DNA of 64,000 nucleotides, from assembly GCA_032433765.1 (NCBI GenBank), contig JAVIAB010000049.1:20877779-20941778 (forward strand), in the 5' to 3' direction. The stretch is from Megaustenia siamemsis (Eukaryota > Mollusca > Gastropoda > Stylommatophora > Ariophantidae). The first letter of the stretch is position 1, and every line of letters starts with the position of its first letter. The notes under the pieces are model-generated. The model did not search any database. It was not told the DNA's origin and saw only the letters and a program-made list of their open reading frames with translations. Shown here piece by piece: positions 31,325 to 41,560 of this stretch. Position numbers and translations under genes: made by a program.

Positions 31325-32510
31325 ATTTTATTTTATCGATTCTACTGTATTGATTTTACTGTATTGGTTTTACTGTATTGGTTTTACTATATTGGATTTA
31401 CTGTATTGATTTTACTATATTGGATTTACTGTATTGATTTTACTGTATTGATTTTACTATATTGGATTTACTGTATTGATTTTACTGTATTGATTTTACT
31501 ATATTGGATTTACTGTATTGATTGTACTATATTGGATTTACTGTATAGATTTTACTATATTGGATTTACTGTATTGGTTTTACTATATTAGATTTACTGT
31601 ATTGATTTTACTATATTGGATTTACTGTATTGATTTTACTGTATTGATTTTACTATATTGGATTTACTGTATTGATTTTACTGTATCATCATCATCTTCA
31701 TCATGTGTCATACCGGTTGGCGTAGGCTATCATGTCCTTCCACAATCTTCTATCTACAGTGCATCGTATCAGTTCTGTTGTTTACTGTTTTCCATGCCAT
31801 GACACCAAGCTATCCAGTATTTTCTCTCTTTGTCGTCCGCGATCTCTCTTTCCTTTTATATTGCCAGTTGTAACCAAGTATTCCAACTTTCCTCTTCTCA
31901 TGATGTGCCCGAAAAATGTTGATTGTTTCTACTGTATCAGTTCTTCTTTAACGATTCTACTAGATCTGTTCTATTGCGTCAATTCTATTGCATCATATCT
32001 ACATTATGGATTCTACTGTTCCGTTTCTATTGCATTGATTCTACTGTTCCGTTTCTATTGCATTGATTCTACTGTTCCGTTTCTATTGCATTGATTCTAC
32101 TGTTCCGTTTCTATTGCATTGATTCTACTGTTCCGTTTCTATTGCATTGATTCTACTGTTCCGTTTCTATTGCATTGATTCTACTGTTCCGTTTCTATTG
32201 CATTGATTCTACTGTTCCGTTTCTATTGCATTGATTCTACTGTTCCGTTTCTATTGCATTGATTCTACTGTTCCGTTTCTATTGCATTGATTCTACTGTT
32301 CCGTTTCTATTGCATTGATTCTACTGTTCCGTTTCTATTGCATTGATTCTACTGTATCGATTCTACTGTATCGATTCTACTGTATCGATTCTACTGTATC
32401 GATTCTACTGTATCGATTCTACTGTATTGATTCTATTGTATCGATTCTACTGTATCGATTCTACTGTATCGATTCTACTGTATCGATTCTATTGTATCGA
32501 TTCTACAGCA
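31325..32510. repeat. 14/28-bp satellite split by LINE-A
   Basis: 31325-31685: 14-bp ttttactgtattga/ttttactatattgg units. 31995-32345: 28-bp dimer ttctactgttccg plus tttctattgcattga, about 12 near-identical copies. 32346-32508: 14-bp ttctactgtatcga units. All share the tactgt core, so the 28-bp unit is a diverged dimer that was re-amplified. Confidence 0.93.
31686..31930 (-). mobile_element. LINE-A 3' fragment inserted in the satellite
   Basis: catcatcatcttcatcatgt tail, then reverse-strand LINE-A end to ccgaaaaatgttgattgttt. Satellite units flank it on both sides. Confidence 0.88.
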
Positions 32511-32865
32511 TGATTAATTGTCTCCCCTCAAAAACAAGATGGCAATATAATCATCTTCACGTTTTGAAGACCGAACGTGGTGTTGAAGTTGTCTGCTCTT
32601 TATCTCCTCTCTGTTCCCTGCTCTCGGGAGCTTTCTTAAGAATAACATGCCAACAGACGTGCAACAACCCATCAACAAATCGCGGATTTAAATAACGTTT
32701 GTGTTTTATTAAACGCACGCGTTGGCTTGTCGAAATCCAAAGTAATTTCTTTACGTTTACAATTTGGCTCTCAAGATTTAAACTTTTGGCCTGTTTCACG
32801 GCTGAATATGCCTTTTTCAATGGAAACTTAATCTATGTAAGCAAATGAATTTAGTCAAATATATG
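32511..32865. other. No gene seen
   Basis: Unique-looking DNA with modest open frames on both strands (e.g. 32557-32820 minus); no recognisable domain and no repeat match. Confidence 0.4.
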
Positions 32866-32886
32866 TACGATATTAGGGAGTCGCGA

Positions 32887-32941
32887 TAGCTCAGTGGTTA
32901 GTGAACTGGACTACAAAGGACAAGAGGTAGGGTTCGATCCC
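32887..32941 (+). promoter_or_regulatory. Internal Pol III promoter of SINE-2 (A and B boxes)
   Basis: A box tagctcagtggtta (32887-32900) and B box gggttcgatccc (32930-32941) at tRNA-like spacing. These are the hallmark internal promoter of tRNA-derived SINEs; activity of this copy is not shown by sequence, and the insert downstream would alter the transcript. Confidence 0.75.
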
Positions 32942-33024
32942 AACCGACGGCTTCTGGGTTCACCCAGAATTAAATGGGGACAGGATTTTTTTTTTCTGGG
33001 AAAGTAAAGTGGCATGGGCGTAAT

Positions 33025-33286
33025 CATCATCATCAAGTACAGGGCATGCTGGTGGAGGTGATCATGGTTCTCCACAACTGTCGATCTCGACAGTTATTTA
33101 TCATTTTGTTGTTGAACTTCTGCCAAGCCATTCTCTTAAGCTGTCTGGTATTTTTTCTCTTTGCTTCCCTCTATCTCTTCGTCCCTCAATTTTTCCAGCT
33201 GTTACAATATATTCCAGTTGTTCTCTTCTCATTACATGGTCAAAAAATGATGATTGTTTCTTCCTAATATTGGAAATTAGCTCTCT
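33025..33286 (-). mobile_element. LINE-C 3' fragment nested in SINE-2
   Basis: catcatcatcaagtacaggg tail, then the reverse-strand LINE-C end as far as NIRKKQSSFFDHVMRREQLE and SNI. Short direct repeat taat on both sides. Confidence 0.9.
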
Positions 33287-33414
33287 AATACCGACCCTAT
33301 TACCCCAAAAATCATGTGCTGAAGGTCTGTAAAATTTATGGTCACTAGGACCATATTCCCTATACGCCACTTGGTGTGACGAGGCACTTTACTTTTATAT
33401 ACGATATTTAACTA

Positions 33415-33699
33415 ATTTTGAATATATAATATTAACTCAATAACTCATTATGTATATATAACCATTTTGTATTTACTTGCCTCCTGGGAGACGTAAACAC
33501 TTCTTTATTTGCAACTATCATTTACTTTATATTTTGTCCTAAACCGTATACACCGGGTCTCAGTTTGTTATGTCTATATAGACTTCATTTATTTTTATTT
33601 TTCTCTCGGGAACATAGCGCGGAAGTCATAGTTCTCCACGACTGGTGATCTGTTTCTAGTTCTTGTTGTTTGTTTCTTAGATCCTCTTGTTAGTCTTCC
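33415..33699. other. No recognised feature
   Basis: AT-rich DNA between SINE-2 and the PLE-like repeat. Nothing supported. Confidence 0.4.
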
Positions 33700-33806
33700 A
33701 CCAGAAAAACAGACAGATTCTATCAGCTAAGCCTATTTTTATATATAATCATTTTATCCTTATACTCTTATATCTCTACATTTTACATATACTCCAACAT
33801 GTAGCA

Positions 33807-33872
<66 letters not shown>

Positions 33873-34062
33873 ATCAACATCTCATCTCTTATCCCTCTGT
33901 CAACTTCTCCTTCACTTAGCAGTCCCAATCATCCTAGATGTAGCAGCATTTATCTGTACCTCATCGTTTATTATCGTTGTCCTCGTTCTCTGAAGAAGGT
34001 CGGGCGTAGACCGAAACGTTAGTATTGTGTTGTGTCCACTTTTTGTAAAGCTGTCCCATTAC
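33700..34062 (+). mobile_element. PLE-like repeat, longest contiguous copy
   Basis: tccttatactcttatatctc, a (ct)n tract at 33809-33870, catctcatctcttatccctc, tcctagatgtagcagcattt, cctcatcgtttattatcgtt, then tctgaagaaggtcggg...agaccgaaacgttag and gtgttgtgtccac...gtaaagctgt. The same order is found in reverse at 62095-61852 plus 59369-59165. Terminal CTGAAGAAGG/CCGAAACG text is common at ends of Penelope-like and some other elements; no polymerase is present here, so the class is a guess. Confidence 0.5.
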
Positions 34063-34064
34063 TG

Positions 34065-34365
34065 GATCCCTTGGTTGAGCCTTCCCTAGTAATTGTTCTG
34101 CTTTGTGATAATCTTGGTCTGCCTTGATTTCTTTTACTAGATAGTTTCCACGTGAATGCCTGACGGTGAAGTCTTTCTTCATTTATTCTCAGCACATGAC
34201 CGATGTATTTCCAACGCCTTCTTCTTATAAAGCTCGACTCGTATTCTTGTTTTGAGTCGTCTCTTATCTGTTCGTTTGAAATGTAATCTTCCTAGCTTTT
34301 GTTTGAGAAGATTTTGCGTAGATATGTGTTTTCAAAGACATTTAATTTCAGATCTAAAGGCAGGG
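34065..34365 (-). mobile_element. LINE-M C-terminal fragment
   Basis: Reverse-strand text reads LNVFENTYLRKI, LGRLHFKRTDKRRLKTRIRV and KKALEIHRSCAENK (frame-broken), then ARPTKIITKQNNY-like text. FExxxLRKI is the position after the ETW box in LINE ORFs; RxWKxIGHVLR is only weakly preserved. Confidence 0.5.
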
Positions 34366-34446
34366 TATAGTTATTTCTTTGTTACTATTTTAAGGTCCTT
34401 ATTTTCGTTCTCAATATTGTATCCTTATCATTCGCAGTGATACCTT

Positions 34447-34825
34447 TTGATCATCATCATCATTGAGTGCCTTCTCCGCAACGAAGGTTGGCTACCATGG
34501 ATCGCCATTCTACTCTGTCTCTTGCTTTGATGGTTTAGGCTGTCATAGATTGACTTGTCCATCTTTTGATGTTACCCGTCCATGTTAGTCTTGGTCTGCC
34601 TCTGCCTCTTTTACCTTGTACTTTTCCTTCCAATATTACTTTTAGTAGGCTGTTGTGTCTTTTGACATGCCCCCAAAATGTCATTTGTCTTGTCTTAATT
34701 GTATTTAGTAGTTCGCTTTTTATTTTAAGTTGTTTTAAAACTTCATCGTTTGTTATCTTTTCTTTCCATCCAATTCTACCTATTCTTCTATAAATCCACA
34801 TTTCAAAGGCTTCAATTTTATGTTC
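34447..34825 (-). mobile_element. LINE-B 3' half
   Basis: Reverse frame MWIYRRIGRIGWKEKITNDE, VLKQLKIKSELLNTIKTRQM, TFWGHVKRHNSLLKVILEGK, VQGKRGRGRPRLTWTGNIKR, with a frameshift near the end. The tail is atcatcatcattgag. Confidence 0.92.
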
Positions 34826-34860
34826 ACCTTTTGATAAACAATTTAATTATTTCATAATTT

Positions 34861-35145
34861 TTAGTGCGGGAAATTCAAAGAGCGGATAGGCTGGCCAGTT
34901 GTGCTATAATTTAAGACAGTGAACCAATGGACCAGGTAGACGTTATTAATGCTCTCCGAGAAGTGGGAAGGGCACATGACTTCGATAACCATGAGTCCAC
35001 ATCTTTCATTCAGATGAAGGAAACTGGAGTAAAGATGGCTACATCCAGAAACGATAAAATAGACGCCCAAGAAGACTTATCAACCAACATAGAACCAGAG
35101 TCGTCAGTCGTTGGACGCTGCGGGACGCGATGAGGAGGGGATATA
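34861..35145 (+). mobile_element. LINE-I relative: RNase H tail remnant
   Basis: Frame reads RADRLASCAII, a stop, then MDQVDVINALREVGRAHDFD. It aligns with RADKLAEKAKI...NADILHAIREAGRVADFR of LINE-I at 13425-15045. It keeps only the last RNase H motif (Asp of RAD) and the linker. Confidence 0.7.
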
Positions 35146-35217
35146 AGTACCTACGGACATGTTCGGAGTGCAACGATAATAATGCACAATTAACTCAATA
35201 ACTCAGCTCATTCATTT

Positions 35218-37439
35218 ATGTAGAAGCTAGGAATATCCCCCCTCAGAGAATATATAAAGAGACAACAGATAAAATAGTTTGGCTACGTGACAAGGCAACG
35301 TGATCAAAACACAACACAACGAGCCGACATTAAACGTTGTGAGAATACCAGACCCAAGGATCACGACAAAAAATAGATCGATTGAATATTAGAAACAATA
35401 GGAAACAAAACAACAGGAGAGGCAAACAGAAGAGTAAAAGATGGATCAAATGGAATATTAGAAACAATAGGAAACAAAACAACAGGAGAGGCAAACAGAA
35501 GAGTAAAAGATGGATCAAATGGAATATTAGAAACAATAGGAAACAAAACAGCAGGAGAAGCAAACAGAAGAGTAAAAGATGGATCAAATGGAATATTAGA
35601 AACAATAGGAAACAAAACAGCAGGAGAGGCAAACAGAAGAGTAAAAGATGGATCAAATGGAATATTAGAAACAATAGGAAACAAAACAGCAGGAGAGGCA
35701 AACAGAAGAGTAAAAGATGGATCAAATGGAATATTAGAAACAATAGGAAACAAAACAGCAGGAGAGGCAAACAGAAGAGTAAAAGATGGATCAAATGGAA
35801 TATTACAAACAATAGGAAACAAAACAGCAGGAGAGGCAAACAGAAGAGTAAAAGATGGATCAAATGGAATATTAGAAACAATAGGAACAAAACAGCAGGA
35901 GAGGCAAACAGAAGAGTAAAAGATGGATCAAATGGAATATTAGAAACAATATGAAACAAAACAGCAGGAGAGGCAAACAGAAGAGTAAAAGATGGATCAA
36001 ATGGAATATTACAAACAATAGGAAACAAAACAGCAGGAGAGGCAAACAGAAGAGTAAAAGATGGATCAAATGGAATATTAGAAACAATAGGAAACAAAAC
36101 AGCAGGAGAGGCAAACAGAAGAGTAAAAGATGGATCAAATGGAATATTAGAAACAATATGAAACAAAACAGCAGGAGAGGCAAACAGAAGAGTAAAAGAT
36201 GGATCAAATGGAATATTAGAAACAATAGGAAACAAAACAGCAGGAGAAGCAAACAGAAGAGTAAAAGATGGATCAAATGGAATATTAGAAACAATAGGAA
36301 ACAAAACAGCAGGAGAGGCAAACAGAAGAGTAAAAGATGGATCAAATGGAATATTAGAAACAATGGGAAACAAAACAGCAGGAGAGGCAAACAGAAGAGT
36401 AAAAGATGGATCAAATGGAATATTAGAAACAATAGGAAACAAAACAGCAGGAGAGGCAAACAGAAGAGTAAAAGATGGATCAAATGGAATATTAGAAACA
36501 ATAGGAAACAAAACAGCAGGAGAGGCAAACAGAAGAGTAAAAGATGGATCAAATGGAATATTAGAAACAATAGGAAACAAAACAGCAGGAGAGGCAAACA
36601 GAAGAGTAAAAGATGGATCAAATGGAATATTAGAAACAATATGAAACAAAACAGCAGGAGAGGCAAACAGAAGAGTAAAAGATGGATCAAATGGAATATT
36701 AGAAACAATAGGAAACAAAACAGCAGGAGAGGCAAACAGAAGAGTAAAAGATGGATCAAATGGAATATTAGAAACAATAGGAAACAAAACAGCAGGAGAG
36801 GCAAACAGAAGAGTAAAAGATGGATCAAATGGAATATTAGAAACAATAGGAAACAAAACAGCAGGAGAGGCAAACAGAAGAGTAAAAGATGGATCAAATG
36901 GAATATTAGAAACAATAGGAAACAAAACAGCAGGAGAGGCAAACAGAAGAGTAAAAGATGGATCAAATGGAATATTAGAAACAATAGGAAACAAAACAGC
37001 AGGAGAGGCAAACAGAAGAGTAAAAGATGGATCAAATGGAATATTAGAAACAATAGGAAACAAAACAACAGGAGAGGCAAACAGAAGAGTAAAAGATGGA
37101 TCAAATGGAATATTAGAAACAATAGGAAACAAAACAGCAGGAGAGGCAAACAGAAGAGTAAAAGATGGATCAAATGGAATATTAGAAACAATAGGAAACA
37201 AAACAGCAGGAGAGGCAAACAGAAGAGTAAAAGATGGATCAAATGGAATATTAGAAACAATAGGAAACAAAACAGCAGGAGAGGCAAACAGAAGAGTAAA
37301 AGATGGATCAAATGGAATATTAGAAACAATAGGAAACAAAACAGCAGGAGAGGCAAACAGAAGAGTAAAAGACCGAAGATTATATCTCTCCTCGAGGTTG
37401 ATAGGCAAAAAGGAAGGAAAGAAGAAGAATAAGAAAAAG
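35218..37439 (+). mobile_element. LINE-F 3' end carrying a 69-bp array
   Basis: Begins aagctaggaatatccccc (LGIVPxxEYI region), passes ataaaatagtttggctacg and ccagacccaaggatcacg, enters the array, and exits at agtaaaagaccgaagattat into the normal LINE-F end. Candidate 8-bp TSD attcattt at 35210-35217 and 37440-37447. Confidence 0.85.
35399..37371. repeat. 69-bp array derived from LINE-F, about 28-29 copies
   Basis: Unit encodes NKTAGEANRRVKDGSNG and ILETIG, matching LGNITAAEANRRAKD plus the upstream RWIDGILEALG of LINE-F. Units are nearly identical; variants are aacaac/aacagc, ttacaaac, atatgaaac and one 1-bp deletion near 35885. Frames of 493 residues (plus, NIRNNRKQ...) and 692 residues (minus, FTLLFASPAVLFPIVSNIPF) are artefacts of the period being 23 codons. 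Confidence 0.96.
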
Positions 37440-37449
37440 ATTCATTTCT

Positions 37450-37683
37450 GCCATCGTCATCACTATCATCAAGTGGCGTATATGCTGACGTAGGTGGTCA
37501 TGTTTCTTCAAGAACATTCTATCATCACGCAGCTGTTCACCATTTCTCTTGTTCACTCTATAATGAAACATTCATTGGCTTGTATCTGTGTTTCCCTCTC
37601 TCTTTCTTTTCATCAAATTCTCCTGCTATCACAAAATATTTAAGATGGTTCTGTCTCAATGGCATGACCAAACAATAACGATA
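37450..37683 (-). mobile_element. LINE-C relative, diverged, left of SINE-2
   Basis: catcactatcatcaagtggc, gacgtaggtggtcatgtttc and ggcatgaccaaacaataacg correspond to the LINE-C 3' end in reverse. It continues after the SINE-2 at 37973-38110. Confidence 0.6.
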
Positions 37684-37692
37684 GTTTCCTCC

Positions 37693-37963
37693 AGATTAAA
37701 ATTAAAAAAAAAAAAGTAAAGTACCCCCGTCACGCCAAGTGGCGTATATGGAATATGGTGTTAGTGACCCTATATTTTACAGACCTTCAGCACATGATTT
37801 TTGGGGTAATGTGGTTGGTATTACGCCCGTGCCGCTTTACTTTCCCAGAAAAAAATCCGGTACCCATTAAGGTTGGGTGAACAGGAAGCCGTCGGTTGGG
37901 GCTGAACCCTACCTCTTGTCCTTTGTAATCAAGTTCACTAACCACTGAGCTATCGCGGCTACC
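37693..37963 (-). mobile_element. SINE-2 copy 6, full length, 9-bp TSD
   Basis: Reverse SINE-2 with a poly(A)-like run at its 3' end (37708-37719). Flanked by gtttcctcc at 37684-37692 and 37964-37972, inside the diverged LINE-C. Confidence 0.9.
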
Positions 37964-37972
37964 GTTTCCTCC

Positions 37973-38110
37973 TGATGATGATGATTCATTTCCGTTTTGC
38001 TTTTGTCTCTTTTTCAACATCCTCATTACTCAGAAATACAAAGTCGTAAACTGTCGTTTTACCATCCTCATTACTCAGAAATACTGAATCGTAAACCTCC
38101 CTTTCTTTGC
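37973..38110 (-). mobile_element. LINE-C relative, right of SINE-2
   Basis: tcctcattactcagaaatac occurs twice (38018-38080), matching the NEDVLxE-encoding region in reverse with a local duplication of about 43 bp. Confidence 0.5.
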
Positions 38111-38612
38111 ATCCACCATCACGTCTTTATTTTTATTCTAAAATTATAATTTTGAGCAAATTTATCGCTTTCATTTTTTAATTGCAATATCACGTTTTAA
38201 TACACGATACAATGAATCTACCCTTCCCTTCATCGCGTTGATATTATTTACTTTCAGACATCAAGTTAGATAATCACATTCAAATCAACAGAATTAATTC
38301 CTGAATTAACGATTTAATGATGTTACCCGCAACTGCATGTTTTGTCTATCTTCTAATTCCATATTAAGTGCGCGGTAATGTACGATTGAGGAGAAACTAA
38401 AACGGCCCCGACTAATGTAGCTTTATTTAAGTGGACTCATGTTTGCTCTAGCATTAGGAAATGTAAAATGTATGCTTTCGTTGTACCATTAATTACTTTC
38501 AAATTGAAGAGGAGCTTCATGCAAGGTAACACGTTTTATTTGAGTTCCTTATATTTGAAAATAACGACAGTAAACAGAAATAAATATGTTTAATAAGATC
38601 ATCAATTTTAGA
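38111..38612. other. Apparently unique AT-rich DNA
   Basis: No open frame of note, no repeat match. Ends at the SINE-1 fragment. Confidence 0.45.
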
Positions 38613-38700
38613 TTACATTTGTTGTTGTTGTTGATGTTGTTGCGTTCGCCAGCTTTTAACTCTGATGAAGTCCCTAGAGACTAGGAACTGAACGTTGCGT
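38613..38700 (-). mobile_element. SINE-1 3'-end fragment
   Basis: (gtt)n tail, gcgttcgccagcttttaac, gaagtccctagagactagga and actgaacgttgcgtg match the last 80 bp of SINE-1 in reverse. Confidence 0.85.
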
Positions 38701-38930
38701 GGGATGGCAGATGTACAACAGAGGTGAGATGGCAGATGTACAACAGAGGTGAGATGGCAGATGTACAACGGAGGTGAGATGGTATTTGTACAACAGAGGT
38801 GAGATGGTAGATGTACAACAGAGGTGAGATGGGAGATGTACAACAGAGGTGAGATGGTAGATGTACAACAGAGGTGAGATGGGAGATGTACAACAGATGT
38901 GAGATGGTAGATGTACAACAGAGGTTTGAT
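38701..38930. repeat. 25-bp array derived from LINE-C, about 9 copies
   Basis: Unit gatggcagatgtacaacaga plus ggtga. The single-copy equivalent at 52185-52215 encodes DGRCTKEVRC. gatg occurs at both ends of the amplified segment, a possible microhomology start point. Confidence 0.9.
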
Positions 38931-39465
38931 GCAGAAAAAAATTGGCTCAGGCAAAATCAGTTTAAAAAAAAAAAAAAAAGGAAGATATTACGCAATCCAT
39001 TTTTGGCAATAAAAACAAGAAAAAGAGTTCTGAAATGTTATAAAGAACCAGTCTTACTGTATGGATGTCAATCTTTGACAATAGGACAACAGACAAGAAA
39101 ATCACTGGAGTCTGTAGAAATGTGGTTTTACAGAAGAATGTTGAGAATACCATGGACAGCTAAGAAGAGTACTGAAAACGTTCTGAAAGAGGCTAAAGCA
39201 AAAAGAGAGCTAATTTCCAATATTAGGAAGAAACAATCATCATTTTTTTACCTTATAAAGAGAGGGGAAAGGCTGGAATATATAGTAACAACTGGTAAAG
39301 ATGAGGGATGAAGAGTTTGATGGAAGCAAAGAGAAAAGATATCAGACAGCTTACGAGAATGGCTTGGGAAAGGGTCAACAACAGAAATGATAAATAACTG
39401 ACGAGATCGAAAGTTGTGGAAAGACATCATCACCTACGCCAGCGGGCATGATACTTGATGATTAT
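38701..39465 (+). mobile_element. LINE-C with a 25-bp array at its 5' side
   Basis: After the array the frame reads RKRVLKCYKEPVLLYGCQSL, LESVEMWFYRRMLRIPWTAK, KSTENVLKEAKAKRELISNI and RKKQSSFFYLIKRGERLEYI; a TGA follows at DEG-stop, then the degraded end. No other full-length trace. Confidence 0.88.
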
Positions 39466-39489
39466 GATTATGGTGGTCATTAATTGTAC

Positions 39490-39565
39490 CTGAAATAATT
39501 CACTGAATTATCGCCTCGGAAGTTTCCCTCTATAATAATATACATTTACTAGTATCTGTCTTCAG
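39490..39565 (+). repeat. Direct repeat, first copy (second at 40530-40605)
   Basis: gaattatcgcctcggaagtt and tccctctataataata recur as gaattatcgcctcgtacgtt and tccctctataataatg about 1,040 bp downstream. Confidence 0.8.
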
Positions 39566-39750
39566 TCTGGACCACTGGAAACTACTATTCGTGCTGTCTC
39601 GTCCCATGACTGTTTGTCTGCAACACAAGTAATCAGCCCTACGGGAGATACTCGTCTTAATAAGGAAACACAAATAAACAATTTATTCCCGAGCTAAGTT
39701 CGCAACCCTACTGTCATGAGTACACATGCGTGAAAGGCATCGACAAAGAT

Positions 39751-40350
39751 CATCATCATGTGCCATACCGGTTGGCGTAGGCGATCATGTCCCTCCACAA
39801 TCTTCTATCTACAGTGCATCGTATCAGTTCTGTTGTTGACTGTTTTCCATGCCATGACACCAAGCGATCCGGTATTTTCTCTCTTTGTCGTCCGCGATTT
39901 CTCTGTTCTTTTATTTTGCCAGTTGTAACCACGTATTCCAACTTTCCTCTTCTCATGATATGCCCGAAAAATATTGATTGCTTCTTTCTGATGTTTTTTA
40001 AGAGCTCCATTTTTGTGTTGGCCTCTTTGAGAACTTCCTCATTGGTCTTTTTAGCTGTCCAGGGAACTTTCAACATTCTTCTGAGAAATCCCATCTCTGT
40101 GGCCTCTAATCGTCTTTGCATTTGTTTGTTTACTGTCCATGATTCGCTTTCATATGTCAGAATTGGTTGTAGATATAGCACTGATGAACTCTCGTTCTCA
40201 TTTTTATTGACATAGATTTGTTGCATAAGATATTTTTAACCTTCTGAAATGCTATTTCGGCCTGAGCTATTCTGCTTTTCATTTATGTGGTGCTTCTCCC
40301 ATCTGATATTATTGTGCCCAAGTATTTGAAACGTTGCACTTGTTTCAAAT
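39751..40350 (-). mobile_element. LINE-A, good 3' copy
   Basis: Reverse frame LTYESESWTVNKQMQRRLEA, TEMGFLRRMLKVPWTAKKTN, EEVLKEANTKMELLKNIRKK, QSIFFGHIMRRGKLEYVVTT, RLVSWHGKQSTTELIRCTVD, RRLWRDMIAYANRYGT stop, with the atcatcatg tail. The 5' part is frameshifted toward QRFKYLGTI near 40330. Confidence 0.93.
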
Positions 40351-40377
40351 TGAAAAAAAAACTTGTTTCAGGCCATG

Positions 40378-40480
40378 TGCTCTAGAGTTTGTTTAACGTA
40401 GCAATGCGCTGTGTCAAGTCCACGGGTTCGATCCTGCTTAAGGCTGTCTTTTGTTCTCTGTTTTTTTTTTTTTCTGTTGT
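40378..40480 (+). repeat. Possible tRNA-like SINE fragment
   Basis: gtccacgggttcgatcctgc resembles a B box, followed by a T run. No second copy in the window, so only weak support. Confidence 0.3.
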
Positions 40481-40643
40481 TGATTATTTGTGAATTTTTT
40501 TCCCAAGTGCTGTAAAAATACCACTTCCCGTGAAATGATTCGCTGAATTATCGCCTCGTACGTTTCCCTCTATAATAATGCTCATTTACTATTTTTTGTA
40601 TTCAGTAATTGTTAATGTATATTATACAAAATATAGGAGTATT

Positions 40644-40908
40644 GGAGCTGCGATAGCTCAGTGGTCAGTGAACTGGACTACAAAGGATAACAGGTAGGTT
40701 TCGATCCCAACCGACGGCTTCCGGGTTCACCCAGCCTTAAATGGGCACCGGATTTTTTTTTCTGGGAAAGTAAAGCGGCACGGGCGTAATATCGACCACA
40801 TTACCCCAAAAAATCATGTGCTGAAGGTCTGTAAAATTTATGGCCACTAACACCATATTCCCTATACGCCACTTAGCGTGACGGGGGCTCTTTACGTTAC
40901 TTTTTTTA
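40644..40908 (+). mobile_element. SINE-2 copy 7, full length
   Basis: Head ggagctgcgatagctcagtg, B box ggtttcgatccca, body typical. Direct repeats ataggagtatt (40633-40643) and ataggagcatt (40909-40919), one mismatch. Confidence 0.9.
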
Positions 40909-41020
40909 ATAGGAGCATTATTTACAAGAATAAAAAATGTGGGTATATATTCCACAATTATAAGAGCATAATTAGTATACATTTGTTATTTCTGATTGAC
41001 ATACATTAATGTTTTAGAAA

Positions 41021-41357
41021 GGGGGGGACTGGTTGGTCTTAAGGCAATACCCCGGCCTCGAGACAAGAGAGGTTGTGGGTTCAAATCCCGGCTGCGCCAG
41101 TTGGGATTTTTATTTGTGATTTCTCTCTGCGGCAACCACTCCTGGTCTCAGCAGCGAGGCCCGGCTTGAAACGTCAATTACTCATCGACGCGGAAAAAAA
41201 TATGAGTACCTCCGAACTAGGAGTTATCTGCGTGGGCGGTGAGGGACCCCTGTGCACACGGCTGCCAGGGAAAAAAGACTAACACGCAAAATTTAGTTCC
41301 TAGTCTCTAGGGGACTTCGTGAGAGGTAAAAGCTGGCGAACGAAAAAAAGAGCCATA
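41021..41357 (+). mobile_element. SINE-1, full-length copy with 9-bp TSD
   Basis: tRNA-like head: actggttggtcttaaggc (A box) and gggttcaaatccc (B box, 41077-41089). Body: ttgggatttttatttgtgat, ctggtctcagcagcgaggcc, ggacccctgtgcacacggct; end gtaaaagctggcgaacg plus an A-rich tail. Direct repeat ttttagaaa at 41012-41020 and 41358-41366. Confidence 0.9.
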
Positions 41358-41454
41358 TTTTAGAAAAATTACACATTGTAAACTAATAAATGAAATAGCA
41401 TTTAGACAAAAGTAGAGCCTGCTCAAGGCACCGGAAATTTGGGCAATTACCCAG

Positions 41455-41560
41455 GGCTTCTAGGTTCACCCAACCTTAAAGGGGTACTGGAAGTTCTGGG
41501 TGTAAGGGGCAGAATGGCGTGATACCGAACACACTACCCTTAACATATAAAATTTCGAGC
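41455..41560 (+). mobile_element. Degenerate SINE-2-like fragment
   Basis: gcttctaggttcacccaacc, ttaaaggggtactgg and gcgtgataccgaacac resemble the centre of SINE-2 with heavy divergence. Confidence 0.45.

Larger units (their letters stand above)
32875..33399 (+). mobile_element. SINE-2 copy 5, split by LINE-C, 9-bp TSD
   Basis: Head gggagtcgcgatagctcagt, T run, then ggcatgggcgtaat; LINE-C inserted at 33025-33285; body resumes taccgaccctattacccc and ends tttactttta. Direct repeats tacgatatt at 32866-32874 and 33400-33408. Confidence 0.88.

Noticed and set aside
32878..32945. Genuine tRNA gene
   Set aside because: A and B boxes are present, but the head does not close into a full cloverleaf by eye and it is fused to the SINE-2 body repeated about ten times.
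33990..34025. Hammerhead ribozyme core (CTGAAGA ... GAAAC)
   Set aside because: A ggtc/gacc stem lies between the two words in this copy, but the copy near 59300 lacks the stem and I find no partner for the third helix or a cleavage-site triplet.
35330..37408. 692-residue hydrophobic frame as a membrane protein
   Set aside because: It is the antisense of a 69-bp array whose sense strand is LINE-F coding sequence.
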